Shown one piece after another: positions 19,125-27,380 of a stretch of DNA of 64,000 nucleotides. The notes beneath the pieces are model-generated. The model was not told the DNA's origin. It did not search any database and saw only the letters and a program-made list of their open reading frames with translations. The stretch is from Thalassovita autumnalis (GTDB lineage: Bacteria; Pseudomonadota; Alphaproteobacteria; Rhodobacterales; Rhodobacteraceae), in assembly GCF_001458255.1 (NCBI RefSeq), contig NZ_CYSB01000025.1, forward strand, positions 124,001 to 188,000, given 5' to 3'. Each line of letters begins with the position of its first letter. Positions within the stretch are counted from its first letter, which is position 1. Both the position numbers and the translations under genes were made by a program.

Positions 19125-20270
19125 TTATGCGTTCTCTGCCAGAAGTTGCCGCGCCACGATCAGACGCATGATTTCATTGGTGCCTTCAAGGATCTCATGC
19201 ACCCGCAGGTCACGCACGATCTTTTCAACACCATAATCGGCCAGATAGCCGTAACCGCCGTGCAGTTGCAGGCATTGGTTGGCCACTTTCGATCCGGTCT
19301 CGGTCACAAAACGTTTGGCCATGGCGCAGAATTTGGTGGCATCGGGCGCACCCTGATCCAGTTTCCATGCGGCCTGACGCAGGAAGGTGCGGGCGGCTTG
19401 CAGCTCAATCTCCATATCGGCCAGACGGAATTGCAGCGCCTGGAACTGGTCAATGGATTTGCCGAAGGCCTTGCGTTCGCTCATATATTGCAGCGTAGCG
19501 GTCAGTGCAGATTGTGCAGCACCCAGACTACAGGCTGAGATGTTGAGGCGCCCACCATCCAGACCCGCCATCGCGTATTTGAACCCGTCACCTTCGCTGC
19601 CAACCAGGTTGGCTGCGGGGATTTTGCAATCGTCAAACTGCACCTGACGGGTCGGCTGGCTTTTCCAGCCCATCTTATCCTCTAGCCCACCAAAGCTGAG
19701 ACCGGCGGTGCCGTCATCCACCACCACGGTGGAGATGCCCTTGGGCCCATCATCGCCGGTACGGACCATGACCACATAGGCGTCTGAGTAGCCGCCACCT
19801 GAGATAAAGGCCTTGGTGCCGTTCAGCGTGTAGCCTTCGTTGCTGCGCTCTGCGCGGGTTTTCAGCGCCGCTGCGTCTGAGCCGGAGCCGGGTTCTGTCA
19901 GGCAGTAGCTCAGCACCTTGTCCATGGTGATCGCGGGCGCAAGGAACTGTTCCTTCACATGGTCATCGCCGAAGGTGTCGAGCATCTTGGCGCACATGTT
20001 GTGGATCGACAGAAAGGCCGCCACCGAGGGGCAAGCCATTGAAAGGGCTTCAAAAACCAAAGTGGCATCCAACCGGCCAAGGCCCGAGCCGCCCGACTCC
20101 TCAGAGACATAGATGCCGCCCAGACCCAGCGCGCCCACTTCGGACCACAGCTCTTTGGGGATGGTGCCGTCTTTTTCCCATTGGTGGGCATGTGGGGCGA
20201 TATGTTCTTCGCCAAATGCCTTGGCCATGTCGAAAATGGCGGATTGTTCTTCGGTCAGTGCAAAATCCAC
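19125..20270 (-). CDS. Acyl-CoA dehydrogenase, probably isobutyryl-CoA dehydrogenase
   Basis: A 381-residue FAD-dependent acyl-CoA dehydrogenase. Family marks include CLTEPGSGSDAAALKTRAE (about 135-153), the substrate/FAD segment GTKAFISGGGYSD and the C-terminal QLHGGYGYLADYGVEKIVRD, followed by EILEGTNEIMRLIV with the expected catalytic glutamate near GTNE. The operon position ahead of the 3-hydroxyisobutyryl-CoA hydrolase and mmsB argues for isobutyryl-CoA as substrate (ACAD8-like), producing methacrylyl-CoA. The hydratase step between them is not encoded here. The enzyme class is certain; the substrate is inferred. Confidence 0.9.
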   Translation of the reverse strand: MDFALTEEQSAIFDMAKAFGEEHIAPHAHQWEKDGTIPKELWSEVGALGLGGIYVSEESGGSGLGRLDATLVFEALSMACPSVAAFLSIHNMCAKMLDTFGDDHVKEQFLAPAITMDKVLSYCLTEPGSGSDAAALKTRAERSNEGYTLNGTKAFISGGGYSDAYVVMVRTGDDGPKGISTVVVDDGTAGLSFGGLEDKMGWKSQPTRQVQFDDCKIPAANLVGSEGDGFKYAMAGLDGGRLNISACSLGAAQSALTATLQYMSERKAFGKSIDQFQALQFRLADMEIELQAARTFLRQAAWKLDQGAPDATKFCAMAKRFVTETGSKVANQCLQLHGGYGYLADYGVEKIVRDLRVHEILEGTNEIMRLIVARQLLAENA

Positions 20271-20418
20271 TGGCTCGTCCTCCGGTAAGTGTCGCGCGAA
20301 ACCATTGCCGGCACGGGGAACCCCATGCGGCGTCCATTATTGAACGCCTGTTTAATTTCCAATTCCTACAGAAGTTTTGCAAGGGCAAAGCCACGGCAAT
20401 GAGCCGCAAAAAAGGAGA

Positions 20419-20856
20419 TTATTCTGCGGATTTCAGGTGCGGCGGGGTTTGCATGAGCGCTTGGATTTGCTGCGCCTTCAGCGACAGGTGTTGCATGGCC
20501 TCTTCGGCGGTTTCAGCGATGGAAACGCGGACCGAAGGGAAGGGCGCCCAGAAACTTTGCAAATTTGCGGCGATATCCTGTGACAGGGCATTGGGGGCAA
20601 AAAACACGAGTCTTGTTGTCGGTGCGTGCAGGTTTTGCGCCTGTAACACCTGTTGTTGTATCGCCAAGAATGCTGGCATTTCCAGCTTGACCAGAGTGAC
20701 CCGGGACAGATCGATCAGTTGGCGTTGATGTGGGGAATAGTCCACGTGGCTGCGGTAGCGCAGCATCAGTGTGCTGATCTCTTCGACAACAATGGCACCT
20801 TGATAGCGTGCGTAGACCAGATTGTGATCAAGAAAGATTTCAAATTCGGCTGGCAC
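20419..20856 (-). CDS. Paralogous small alpha/beta protein A (SpoIIAA/STAS-like pattern)
   Basis: An unassigned 145-residue cytosolic protein, last of five tandem paralogues on the minus strand. The order visible is strand NLVYARYQG (about 12-20), a helix, then LIDLSRVTLVKLEM (about 48-61), a helix rich in Gln, strand TRLVFFAPN (about 83-91), helix with W, and VRVSIAETAEEAM. That pattern resembles SpoIIAA/STAS-like domains. I place the start at GTG 20856: GGAGG lies 8 bp upstream, and the resulting MPAEFEIFLDHN aligns with MPAS starts of two paralogues. A TTG 15 bp upstream is less likely. No conserved phosphorylatable serine is obvious. Function unknown. Confidence 0.75.
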   Translation of the reverse strand: MPAEFEIFLDHNLVYARYQGAIVVEEISTLMLRYRSHVDYSPHQRQLIDLSRVTLVKLEMPAFLAIQQQVLQAQNLHAPTTRLVFFAPNALSQDIAANLQSFWAPFPSVRVSIAETAEEAMQHLSLKAQQIQALMQTPPHLKSAE

Positions 20857-20915
20857 GCTAGTGTCCTCCAAAAATCAGGGTGATTTGGGTAAGACACAGT
20901 CAAAAAACGTGGGGG

Positions 20916-21338
20916 TCAGTCTTTTTCTGCTGCGATCATTTCAGCAAAAGACCTATAAGGCAATTGAAGTATAAGTAAAGCTTCGCTTTCGCTGGCGGTC
21001 AGATGGACATCAATCAATGGGACGGCCTCCCAGAACCTGAGGTAGTTCTTGGCCAGCTTAGCGGATTTTCCATCGGGCACATACATCACATAGGTGCGTG
21101 CCTTGCCGCCCATGGTTAGGATCGGTTCCATGATGGAATGCAGGGCCATCCGTTTTTGATAGTCGATCCGACTTTCTTCAATGCCGGACATGTCAGCCAA
21201 CATGTTTTGCCCCGGGCGGGCCGCAGGGTGGGTGGCGTAGGTTTCAAACGCGGCAATGGAATCCGCGTCAGTCACCAATCCGTGGGATCGCATGAACATG
21301 AGATCCGATTTTTCCAAAATGCTTATTTCTAGCGGCAT
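20916..21338 (-). CDS. Paralogous small alpha/beta protein B
   Basis: A 140-residue member of the same family. It shares YATHPAARPGQNMLADMSG (about 31-49) with neighbour C almost word for word (YATHPDARIGQDILSDMSG there), so B and C are the most recent duplicates in the array. Other shared elements are the opening strand with hydrophobic-Met-Phe, the strand ARTYVMYVP, LAKNYLRFWEAVP and the late SESEALLIL. The ATG at 21338 is preferred over an upstream TTG because it yields the family-type N terminus MPLEISIL, with GGGAAG just upstream. Soluble, no signal peptide, function unknown. Confidence 0.75.
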   Translation of the reverse strand: MPLEISILEKSDLMFMRSHGLVTDADSIAAFETYATHPAARPGQNMLADMSGIEESRIDYQKRMALHSIMEPILTMGGKARTYVMYVPDGKSAKLAKNYLRFWEAVPLIDVHLTASESEALLILQLPYRSFAEMIAAEKD

Positions 21339-21452
21339 CGGTCTTCCCAAATGGTCGAGTGAAACCAAGTGATATCGGTACCTTACGAGGACTAAACTAT
21401 ACAGTTCATAGGCGAAAGGGTCAGTACGGGATATACCGTAGAAAGCTCAAAT

Positions 21453-21872
21453 TTATTCATTTCTATCCAGTACTTCCGCGATTGATCCTGCCGTAATTTT
21501 AAGCAGAGCCAGCGCTTCGGCTTCGTTTGCAGTGACATGAGCTGTCACAGAGGGTGTGCAATCCCAAAGCGCGGCATATTGATCGGCCAATTCCTGTGAT
21601 TGCGGGGTTGGCGCAAAGTAAACGATGGTGCGGTTCTTGTCGCCGAGTCCTAGAACCCGGTCCAGTGACGCCTGCAGCGCCAAACGTTTAGGTAGGTCAA
21701 AATATCCGGTTTCAACCCCGCTCATGTCGCTGAGAATATCCTGACCAATCCGCGCATCGGGATGGGTCGCGTAGGTCTGCAGCGCCTCGGCGCTTTGGTC
21801 ATCGTTTACGATGCCGGACCAAACCATGATCACAAGATTGCGTTGCAACAGGATGTCTAGGTCAATGGCCAT
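21453..21872 (-). CDS. Paralogous small alpha/beta protein C
   Basis: A 139-residue member, closest to B. It opens MAIDLDILLQRNLVIMVWSG, then YATHPDARIGQDILSDMSGVE, a helix KRLALQASLDRVL, strand NRTIVYFAPTPQSQELAD, a Trp (LWDCTP), and VTANEAEALALL. The ATG at 21872 is the only good start, although the ribosome-binding site is weak. The 37-bp gap to D and 84-bp gap to B, all on one strand, suggest a common transcript. It has the strand-helix order of STAS-like domains but no recognised catalytic motif. Confidence 0.75.
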   Translation of the reverse strand: MAIDLDILLQRNLVIMVWSGIVNDDQSAEALQTYATHPDARIGQDILSDMSGVETGYFDLPKRLALQASLDRVLGLGDKNRTIVYFAPTPQSQELADQYAALWDCTPSVTAHVTANEAEALALLKITAGSIAEVLDRNE

Positions 21873-21909
21873 GAGTGGTCTTTCGGATCTTGGGGGGTAA
21901 GCGGGGGGA

Positions 21910-22335
21910 TTAGTGCAGCAGGGGGGAACTGATCACCTGTCGTAACGTGCCGTCGGGATCATCCAGAAACCTCAGCGCCTCATCGGTGGTTTCGCAGATA
22001 ATCGGCTGCGGCATTGGCAACCCGTCCCACAGATGGCAGATCATTTTGGCAAAGCTCATCGCCACATCCGTGGGGGCCAGATAGATCGGGGTTGGCGGGT
22101 AGTCGACCTGTTTCAACTCGGCCAAAGTGGTACGCATTGCCTGCATTGCCTTGGCATAGTCCAACTCAACCGAGATAACTTCGGTGAAGTCGGCAAGTTG
22201 TTGTAATTTCGGGTGATAATCAGGATCAACAGTCAGCTCGGCCAGCAAAGCTTTGGTTTCCCCAGCACGAATGTGGCCGCTGTAACGGAAATAGACGATG
22301 TCTTCTTTCGCCAGGATCTTGAAGCTGACCGTCAC
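21910..22335 (-). CDS. Paralogous small alpha/beta protein D
   Basis: A 141-residue member that starts with GTG and has no clear ribosome-binding site. It reads DIVYFRYSGHIRAGETKALL, then DPDYHPKLQQLADFTEVISVELDY, a helix, strand TPIYLAPTDVAMSFAKM, HLWDGLP and CETTDEALRFL. It keeps the paralogue landmarks: the R-Y-x-G after the first strand, D-P, L-x-D-x-x-x-V, A-P, and E-A-L near the end. Sequence divergence from the other four is high, so the array is old apart from the B/C pair. Function unknown. Confidence 0.7.
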   Translation of the reverse strand: MTVSFKILAKEDIVYFRYSGHIRAGETKALLAELTVDPDYHPKLQQLADFTEVISVELDYAKAMQAMRTTLAELKQVDYPPTPIYLAPTDVAMSFAKMICHLWDGLPMPQPIICETTDEALRFLDDPDGTLRQVISSPLLH

Positions 22336-22408
22336 GTCGGGGGGCTGCCTGTATTGTTATTCTTCTGCGCTCAGCTTGCGGGGTAAGTCTGCCCAAATCA
22401 AGAATAAT

Positions 22409-22846
22409 TTACCCAGCGGCAGAAGGGCAGTTGTCTTGTTGCACCATGGTCGCGAAATCATCGAGGGGGATTTCCAGCTCTGCGAGTGCAGAGGCTTCAC
22501 TGTCTTCTACAATTGAAACCTCCGCACCCGATGGTTCCCATGTTTTGGCAATAAGGCGGGCAAAGGTGCAGCCAAAATCGGTTTGAGCAAACAGCACCAG
22601 GCGTACGGGATCCCCGCTTGGGGCGATTTTTTGCATCCGGTATTTCTGCAGCTCGCGCATTTTGACCAGATCCATCTGCGCGCCGGTGACCCGGTTCAGG
22701 TCAAACAGGCCGCGTTGATTGATCCGGAAATCCCGGTGGTTCAGGTATTTTTCAAAGTTCTGAGCGGTCTCAATCGTTAAAAGGTAATCTGAGTACCGTA
22801 CCAACACCAAATTCCACTCGGGGTAGATCGTGGTCGATGCGGGCAT
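22409..22846 (-). CDS. Paralogous small alpha/beta protein E
   Basis: First gene of the array in transcription order, 145 residues. It begins MPASTTIYPEWNLVLVRYSD and carries GLFDLNRVTG, MRELQKYRMQ, strand VRLVLFAQTDFGCTFARL, KTWEPSG and EVSIVEDSEASALAEL. The N terminus MPAS-xx-YP is shared with the distant paralogue at 47.3 kb. The ATG at 22846 is preferred over a TTG at 22861. The mmsA terminator lies only 15-45 bp upstream, so a separate promoter must sit inside the end of mmsA or the terminator must leak. Function unknown. Confidence 0.75.
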   Translation of the reverse strand: MPASTTIYPEWNLVLVRYSDYLLTIETAQNFEKYLNHRDFRINQRGLFDLNRVTGAQMDLVKMRELQKYRMQKIAPSGDPVRLVLFAQTDFGCTFARLIAKTWEPSGAEVSIVEDSEASALAELEIPLDDFATMVQQDNCPSAAG

Positions 22847-22860
22847 CGTAAAATGGTCCA

Positions 22861-22890
22861 AAGAAAAACAGCGGCTGAAGGATCAGCCGC
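22861..22890 (-). terminator. Terminator of mmsA
   Basis: Perfect 8-bp stem GCGGCTGA/TCAGCCGC with a 4-base loop, followed in the minus direction by TGTTTTTC. It sits 25 bp after the mmsA stop and directly ahead of paralogue E. Confidence 0.85.
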
Positions 22891-22915
22891 CGTCAAACTT
22901 AGCAGAACTAAGAAA

Positions 22916-24415
22916 TTAGTCCATTGCCTTGAAGGCAAACTCGCCGCCCTCTTTGATGCCGGAGAACCAGCGGGCCGTGACGGTTTTGGTTTTGGTGTAG
23001 AACCGCAGCGCATCCGGGCCGTACTGGTTCAGGTCACCAAAGGCCGATTTCTTCCAGCCGCCGAAGGTGAAGTAGGACAGCGGAACCGGGATCGGGAAGT
23101 TGATGCCAACCATGCCGACGTTCACTTTGTTGGCAAAGTCACGCGCGGTGTCGCCATCTGCGGTGAAGATCGAGGTGCCGTTGCCGTAGTTGTTCTTGAT
23201 GATCAGGTCCAGCGCCTCGTCATAGCTTTCGGTGCGCACCTGACTCAGAACCGGGCCAAAGATTTCTTCTTTGTAGATGTCCATGTCTGCAGTGACATTG
23301 TCAAAGAAGGTCGGGCCAACATAGTAGCCGTTTTCATAACCCTGCAGGCTGAAATCACGACCATCGGTGACCAGTTCCGCACCCTGCTCAACACCCGAGG
23401 AGATAAGGCCGTTGATACGGTCCTTCGCCTGTGCGGTGATGACGGGGCCGTAGTCGACATCTTCTTCCGACGTGTAAGGGCCAACCTTCAGCGCCTCGAT
23501 GCGGGGCACCAGACGTTCGCGCAGGGCGTCGGCGGTTTTCTCACCAACAGGCACAGCAACCGAGATCGCCATGCAGCGTTCGCCAGCGGCGCCAAAGCCT
23601 GCGCCAACCAGCGCATCAGCAGCTTTGTCCATGTCTGCGTCGGGCATGATGATCATGTGGTTCTTGGCACCACCGAAGCACTGGGCGCGTTTGCCGTTGG
23701 TGGCGGCGCGGCCATAGATGTACTGGGCGATCGGGGTCGAGCCCACAAAGCCAACAGCCTGAATGTCCTCGTTGTCCAGGATCGCGTCCACGGCTTCTTT
23801 GTCGCCGTTCACAACCTGCAGAACGCCATCGGGCAGGCCTGCTTCTTTCAGCAGTTCCGCCAGACGCAGCGAGGTCGAGGGGCAGCGCTCGGACGGTTTC
23901 AGGATCATCGCGTTACCGGCAACCAGCGCCGGGGCCATTTTCCACAGCGGGATCATGGCGGGGAAGTTGAACGGGGTGATGCCCGCAACAACGCCCAGCG
24001 GCTGACGCATCGAGTAGAGGTCGATGCCGGGGCCGCCGTCATTCATGTACTCGCCCTTCAGCATGTGCGGGGCGCCCATGCAGACTTCGACCACTTCCAG
24101 ACCACGCTGCACGTCGCCGCGCGCGTCGGGCAGGGTTTTGCCGTGTTCACGGCTGACCAGCTCAGCCAGTTCGTCCATGTGCTCGTTGATCAGCGCACCG
24201 AACTTCATCATCACGCGGGCGCGACGCTGCGGGTTGGTGGCGGCCCAAGCCGGCTGTGCAGCTGCGGCTTTGGCAATGATGGCGTCCATTTCTTCTTTGG
24301 TCGCCAGCGGGACCTTGCTGGCCGGCTCACCGGTCGCAGGGTTGCAGTTTTCAGTGTAACGGCCCGAGGTGCCAGGCACCATTTCACCGTCTACGTAGTT
24401 CATGATTTCCTGCAT
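22916..24415 (-). CDS. mmsA: CoA-acylating methylmalonate-semialdehyde dehydrogenase
   Basis: MmsA converts methylmalonate semialdehyde to propionyl-CoA with NAD+ and CoA, completing valine (and myo-inositol/thymine-type) catabolism. The 499-residue aldehyde dehydrogenase has GITPFNFPAMIPLWKMAPAL (about 152-171), the KPSERCP cofactor lysine region, VGFVGSTPIAQYIY and the nucleophilic cysteine in GERCMAISVAV (near 285). The ATG at 24415 has AAGGAGGA upstream, and the upstream extension of the frame is spurious. It is divergent from a LysR-type gene, with 169 bp between starts, the usual layout for a regulator and its target. Confidence 0.96.
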   Translation of the reverse strand: MQEIMNYVDGEMVPGTSGRYTENCNPATGEPASKVPLATKEEMDAIIAKAAAAQPAWAATNPQRRARVMMKFGALINEHMDELAELVSREHGKTLPDARGDVQRGLEVVEVCMGAPHMLKGEYMNDGGPGIDLYSMRQPLGVVAGITPFNFPAMIPLWKMAPALVAGNAMILKPSERCPSTSLRLAELLKEAGLPDGVLQVVNGDKEAVDAILDNEDIQAVGFVGSTPIAQYIYGRAATNGKRAQCFGGAKNHMIIMPDADMDKAADALVGAGFGAAGERCMAISVAVPVGEKTADALRERLVPRIEALKVGPYTSEEDVDYGPVITAQAKDRINGLISSGVEQGAELVTDGRDFSLQGYENGYYVGPTFFDNVTADMDIYKEEIFGPVLSQVRTESYDEALDLIIKNNYGNGTSIFTADGDTARDFANKVNVGMVGINFPIPVPLSYFTFGGWKKSAFGDLNQYGPDALRFYTKTKTVTARWFSGIKEGGEFAFKAMD

Positions 24416-24452
24416 GGAACAGTCCTCCTTCAAGATTGCCGGCATCATAGGC

Positions 24453-24540
24453 TTGCAAAAATCACTCGGAAAGACCAAAGTTCCCAAAATAGATTTGCAA
24501 AAATGCAGCTTGCCCTCCGGCGCAGTTCTGTACGGGCAAG
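24453..24540. promoter_or_regulatory. Repeats in the mmsA-lysR divergent promoter region
   Basis: TTGCAAAAAT occurs twice in direct orientation at 24453 and 24495 (42 bp apart, four helical turns), the second within TGCAAAAATGCA. Further on, CTTGCCC (24509) and GGGCAAG (24534) form an inverted repeat with an 18-base spacer. These are candidate operators for the LysR protein encoded at 24585, but this is inference from layout alone. Confidence 0.4.
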
Positions 24541-24584
24541 AAATCAGAACAAACAAGACTTTGACGCGAAATGAGGGGGCAGTG

Positions 24585-25490
24585 ATGAATCCGAATTGGG
24601 ACGACATGAAGGTGTTCCTGGCCGTGGCGCGGCTGGAAAGCCTGTCCGCGGCAGGACGGGAATTGAAGGTGGATCCGGCGACCGTAGGCCGCCGGGTGGC
24701 GCGCTTCGAAGAAGAGATGGGCGCGCCGCTGTTTGCAAAATCACCCCAAGGTTATGCGCTGACTGACGCAGGTCAGCGGCTGCTGGCCCATGCGGAACGC
24801 GCCGAACAGGCGATGAGCGGCGCGATGGAGGAACTGGCAGGGCAGGCGGGCAACCTTTCCGGCACGATCCGTATCGGTGCGCCGGATGGCTGTGCTAACT
24901 TCCTGCTGCCGCAGGTGTGCAACAAGATCGCTGAGGAGAACCCCGATCTGGACATTCAGATCGTGGCGCTGCCGCGGGTCTTTAACCTGTCCAAACGTGA
25001 GGCGGATATGGCGATCGGTGTGTCAGCACCCGAGGCCAGCAACCGCCTGACCGTGCAAAAAATCACCGACTATAAGCTCTACCTTGCAGCGGCACGGTCT
25101 TACCTGATCCAGCATCCACGTATTCAGGAGCTGAAAGACCTACGTGGCCATCGGATGATCGGCTACATCCCCGATATGATCTTTGACAAAGAACTGGATT
25201 ACCTGGCTGAGCTGGGTCTGGACCATGTCAATCTGGCCTCAAATTCGGTCTCAGTGCAGTTCAACGCAATCCGCTCCGGCGGTGGCATCGGGGTGGTGCA
25301 TGGCTTTGCGATGGCCAATGCGCCGCGTCTGCGCAAGGTTCTGGGCGATGACATCAGCCTCACCCGCAGCTTCTATCTGATCCGTCATGCGGATGACCGC
25401 CGCCTGGAACGGATGAACCGCTTCGCCGCAGCGCTGAGCGAGGGGTTGAAGGCCGAAGTGAGCCGTCTGGAAAACTGGCGCAAGGAATAA
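24585..25490 (+). CDS. LysR-family transcriptional regulator (probable mms regulator)
   Basis: A 301-residue LysR-type regulator. The N-terminal winged helix-turn-helix covers about residues 8-66 (SLSAAGRELKVDPATVGRRV), followed by a linker helix and an effector-binding domain (about 92-290). Its start codon lies after GAGGGGG; an upstream in-frame ATG overlaps mmsA and is rejected. Being divergent from mmsA, it most likely controls valine/isobutyrate catabolism, perhaps responding to a pathway acid. Unusually for a LysR protein it opens with NPNWDDMKVFLAVARLES and has DPATVGRR in the recognition helix, a subfamily widespread in alphaproteobacteria. Confidence 0.9.
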   Translation: MNPNWDDMKVFLAVARLESLSAAGRELKVDPATVGRRVARFEEEMGAPLFAKSPQGYALTDAGQRLLAHAERAEQAMSGAMEELAGQAGNLSGTIRIGAPDGCANFLLPQVCNKIAEENPDLDIQIVALPRVFNLSKREADMAIGVSAPEASNRLTVQKITDYKLYLAAARSYLIQHPRIQELKDLRGHRMIGYIPDMIFDKELDYLAELGLDHVNLASNSVSVQFNAIRSGGGIGVVHGFAMANAPRLRKVLGDDISLTRSFYLIRHADDRRLERMNRFAAALSEGLKAEVSRLENWRKE

Positions 25491-25616
25491 GGGTTGGAAC
25501 ATTGACGGGCTCCGACCAGCCATCCGGATAGGCGCTCATGCGGCGGATCCCTTGACAGCAGGGGTTGTGGTGAGGGACGCTGAACCTACAAATCATTGTT
25601 GTGTAGGAGATTGCTC

Positions 25617-26051
25617 ATGCTGGTCCATCAGATCCTTAAGGCCAAAGGCGACAGCGGTGTGGTGACTGTGACACCCGGAACCGGTGTTGCTGAAGTTGCC
25701 CAGATCCTGGCAGAACGAAGGATCGGCGGCGTTGTGGTTTCCTCGGACGGCAAACAGGCCGAGGGCATTATTTCCGAACGTGACATCGTGCGGGCCCTTG
25801 GGGTGCGTGGCGCGGGCTGCATGGGGGAAACGGTGGATGACCTGATGACCCGAAACCCGGTCTGCGGCTCACGCAATGACTCGGCCGATGCGATCCTGCA
25901 GCGAATGACCGACGGGCGCTTCCGCCATATGCCGATCACCGAGAATGGTGAGTTGGTGGGGATCGTGACCATTGGTGACGTCGTGGCTGCCCGGCTGGAA
26001 GAGCTGTCGATGGAGCGTAACGCGCTGGAAGGCATGATTATGGGGCACTGA
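25617..26051 (+). CDS. Two-CBS-domain protein
   Basis: A 144-residue stand-alone CBS pair. The first CBS spans about residues 10-62 (VAEVAQILAERRIGGVVVSS then GIISERDIVRALG) and the second about 76-130 (DAILQRMTDGRFRHMPITE then LVGIVTIGDVVAARL). Such pairs bind adenosine ligands (AMP, ATP, SAM) and regulate partners, which are unknown here. TAGGAGA precedes the ATG. Cytosolic and monocistronic, lying between the LysR gene and coaD on the same strand. Confidence 0.9.
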   Translation: MLVHQILKAKGDSGVVTVTPGTGVAEVAQILAERRIGGVVVSSDGKQAEGIISERDIVRALGVRGAGCMGETVDDLMTRNPVCGSRNDSADAILQRMTDGRFRHMPITENGELVGIVTIGDVVAARLEELSMERNALEGMIMGH

Positions 26052-26243
26052 GCCTGCTGCCCGTCAGATCTGGCACAGTAGGCCGGGTCTGACGTGGCGT
26101 TCCGGGGGGCGGCTGTCTGCGTAGAAATACCAAATGCTGCAATTGCACTTGCATTTCCCCGCGCAATAATATTGCGTGCGCGCAACACATTCAGGCCCAA
26201 CATGCCTTGCCTTAGGGCAGGGCGCTGCAAGGGGGAGCACAGC

Positions 26244-26738
26244 ATGCGCATTGGCCTTTATCCCGGCACTTTTGATCCGATCACACTTGGACATGTCGAT
26301 ATCATCCGCCGCTCAGCCGGTCTGGTGGACCGTTTGGTGATCGGCGTTGCCATCAACCGTGACAAGGGGCCGTTGTTCAGCCTCGAAGAACGGGTGGCAA
26401 TGATCGAACATGAAACCGCCGAGTTGAGCGCCCAAACCGGCACTGAGATCGTTGTGCATCCGTTTGAAAACCTGCTGATCGACTGCGCCCGCGACGTTGG
26501 TGCACAGCTGATTGTGCGTGGTCTGCGTGCGGTCGCGGATTTCGAATACGAATACCAGATGGTTGGCATGAACCGTGCATTGGACAGCTCGGTAGAGACG
26601 GTGTTTCTGATGGCCGAAGCCCGGCATCAGGCGATTGCCTCGAAACTGGTAAAAGAAATCGCCCGTTTGGGTGGTGACATCTCAAAATTCGTGACCCCGG
26701 CGGTGCGTGAACAGCTGCTGGAGAAACTCAACAGGTAG
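26244..26738 (+). CDS. coaD: Phosphopantetheine adenylyltransferase
   Basis: CoaD catalyses the penultimate step of coenzyme A synthesis, adding AMP from ATP to 4'-phosphopantetheine. The 164-residue sequence opens with the nucleotidyltransferase motif YPGTFDPITLGHVDII (about 5-20, T/HxGH type), has RGLRAVADFEYEYQM (about 88-102) and the C-terminal SSKLVKEIARLGG-type block (here ASKLVKEIARLGG). GGGGGAG precedes the ATG. It ends 4 bp before the next gene, so the two are probably translated together. Confidence 0.96.
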   Translation: MRIGLYPGTFDPITLGHVDIIRRSAGLVDRLVIGVAINRDKGPLFSLEERVAMIEHETAELSAQTGTEIVVHPFENLLIDCARDVGAQLIVRGLRAVADFEYEYQMVGMNRALDSSVETVFLMAEARHQAIASKLVKEIARLGGDISKFVTPAVREQLLEKLNR

Positions 26739-26742
26739 AAAA

Positions 26743-27237
26743 ATGGCCAAACAGGACATTCAGGCACCGGAACAGGAAGAAACAATTTTCACCATTCCGG
26801 TCAGCCGCTTGATCCTGTGGCTGTCCCTTGCGGCCGGGGCGATGGTGTTGATCGTGGCGATCTGGGCCGTCACCCACAACCGCTATGTGGTCACTGTTGA
26901 TGTGCGCGCGATGGATGCGCCGCGCGACTGTTGGGAAGACATCGATGGTGGCCTGCTAAGCCGCGCGCGTGAGGCCAAACGCTCCCGCGCGCCCCGGCGC
27001 AGCTACCTGGGCTACTGCGGCGCTGTGCTGACCACACATGGCGCCTTTGCCCTGCCAGAGACCTTTCCGCGTCCCTGGCTGGGCCAAACCCGTGCCGATA
27101 TCCACAACCGCCTGCAGCGCGGCTGTCGCTACGATCTGGTGGTCACCGCTGACAAACGCCCCAGCCGCCGCGACGCCGGAAAATCCCGGCGCAATCGCCC
27201 GGAAATCCGCCGTATCATGTTCAGCTATCCCTGTTGA
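26743..27237 (+). CDS. Hypothetical single-span membrane protein downstream of coaD
   Basis: I do not recognise the family. The 164-residue product has a short acidic cytoplasmic N terminus, one membrane segment (about residues 22-44, LILWLSLAAGAMVLIVAIWAV), and a basic Arg-rich periplasmic domain with four cysteines (CWED, YCGAV, GCRYD and the final PC), which could form two disulfides. It begins 4 bp after the coaD stop without its own clear ribosome-binding site, so coupling with coaD is likely. The C-terminal stretch ADKRPSRRDAGKSRRNRP is very basic. Function unknown. Confidence 0.7.
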   Translation: MAKQDIQAPEQEETIFTIPVSRLILWLSLAAGAMVLIVAIWAVTHNRYVVTVDVRAMDAPRDCWEDIDGGLLSRAREAKRSRAPRRSYLGYCGAVLTTHGAFALPETFPRPWLGQTRADIHNRLQRGCRYDLVVTADKRPSRRDAGKSRRNRPEIRRIMFSYPC

Positions 27238-27380
27238 GCCCATGGTCTGGCGCCACGGCGCGGGCTGCCCTCAATCATTTACCGAAGTGTCTTGATCCCA
27301 TCGTTTTGTAGCGAAGACAGCTGTCTAAATGAAAATTGGGTTTCAAGCGCGTATAAAATTGCAAGCGCAGCCCTGTCGTC

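Noticed and set aside
22853-24574. 573-codon open frame opposite mmsA
   Set aside because: Antisense to a certain gene, composition typical of GC-rich shadow frames (rich in His, Arg, Gln, Gly), no start signal.
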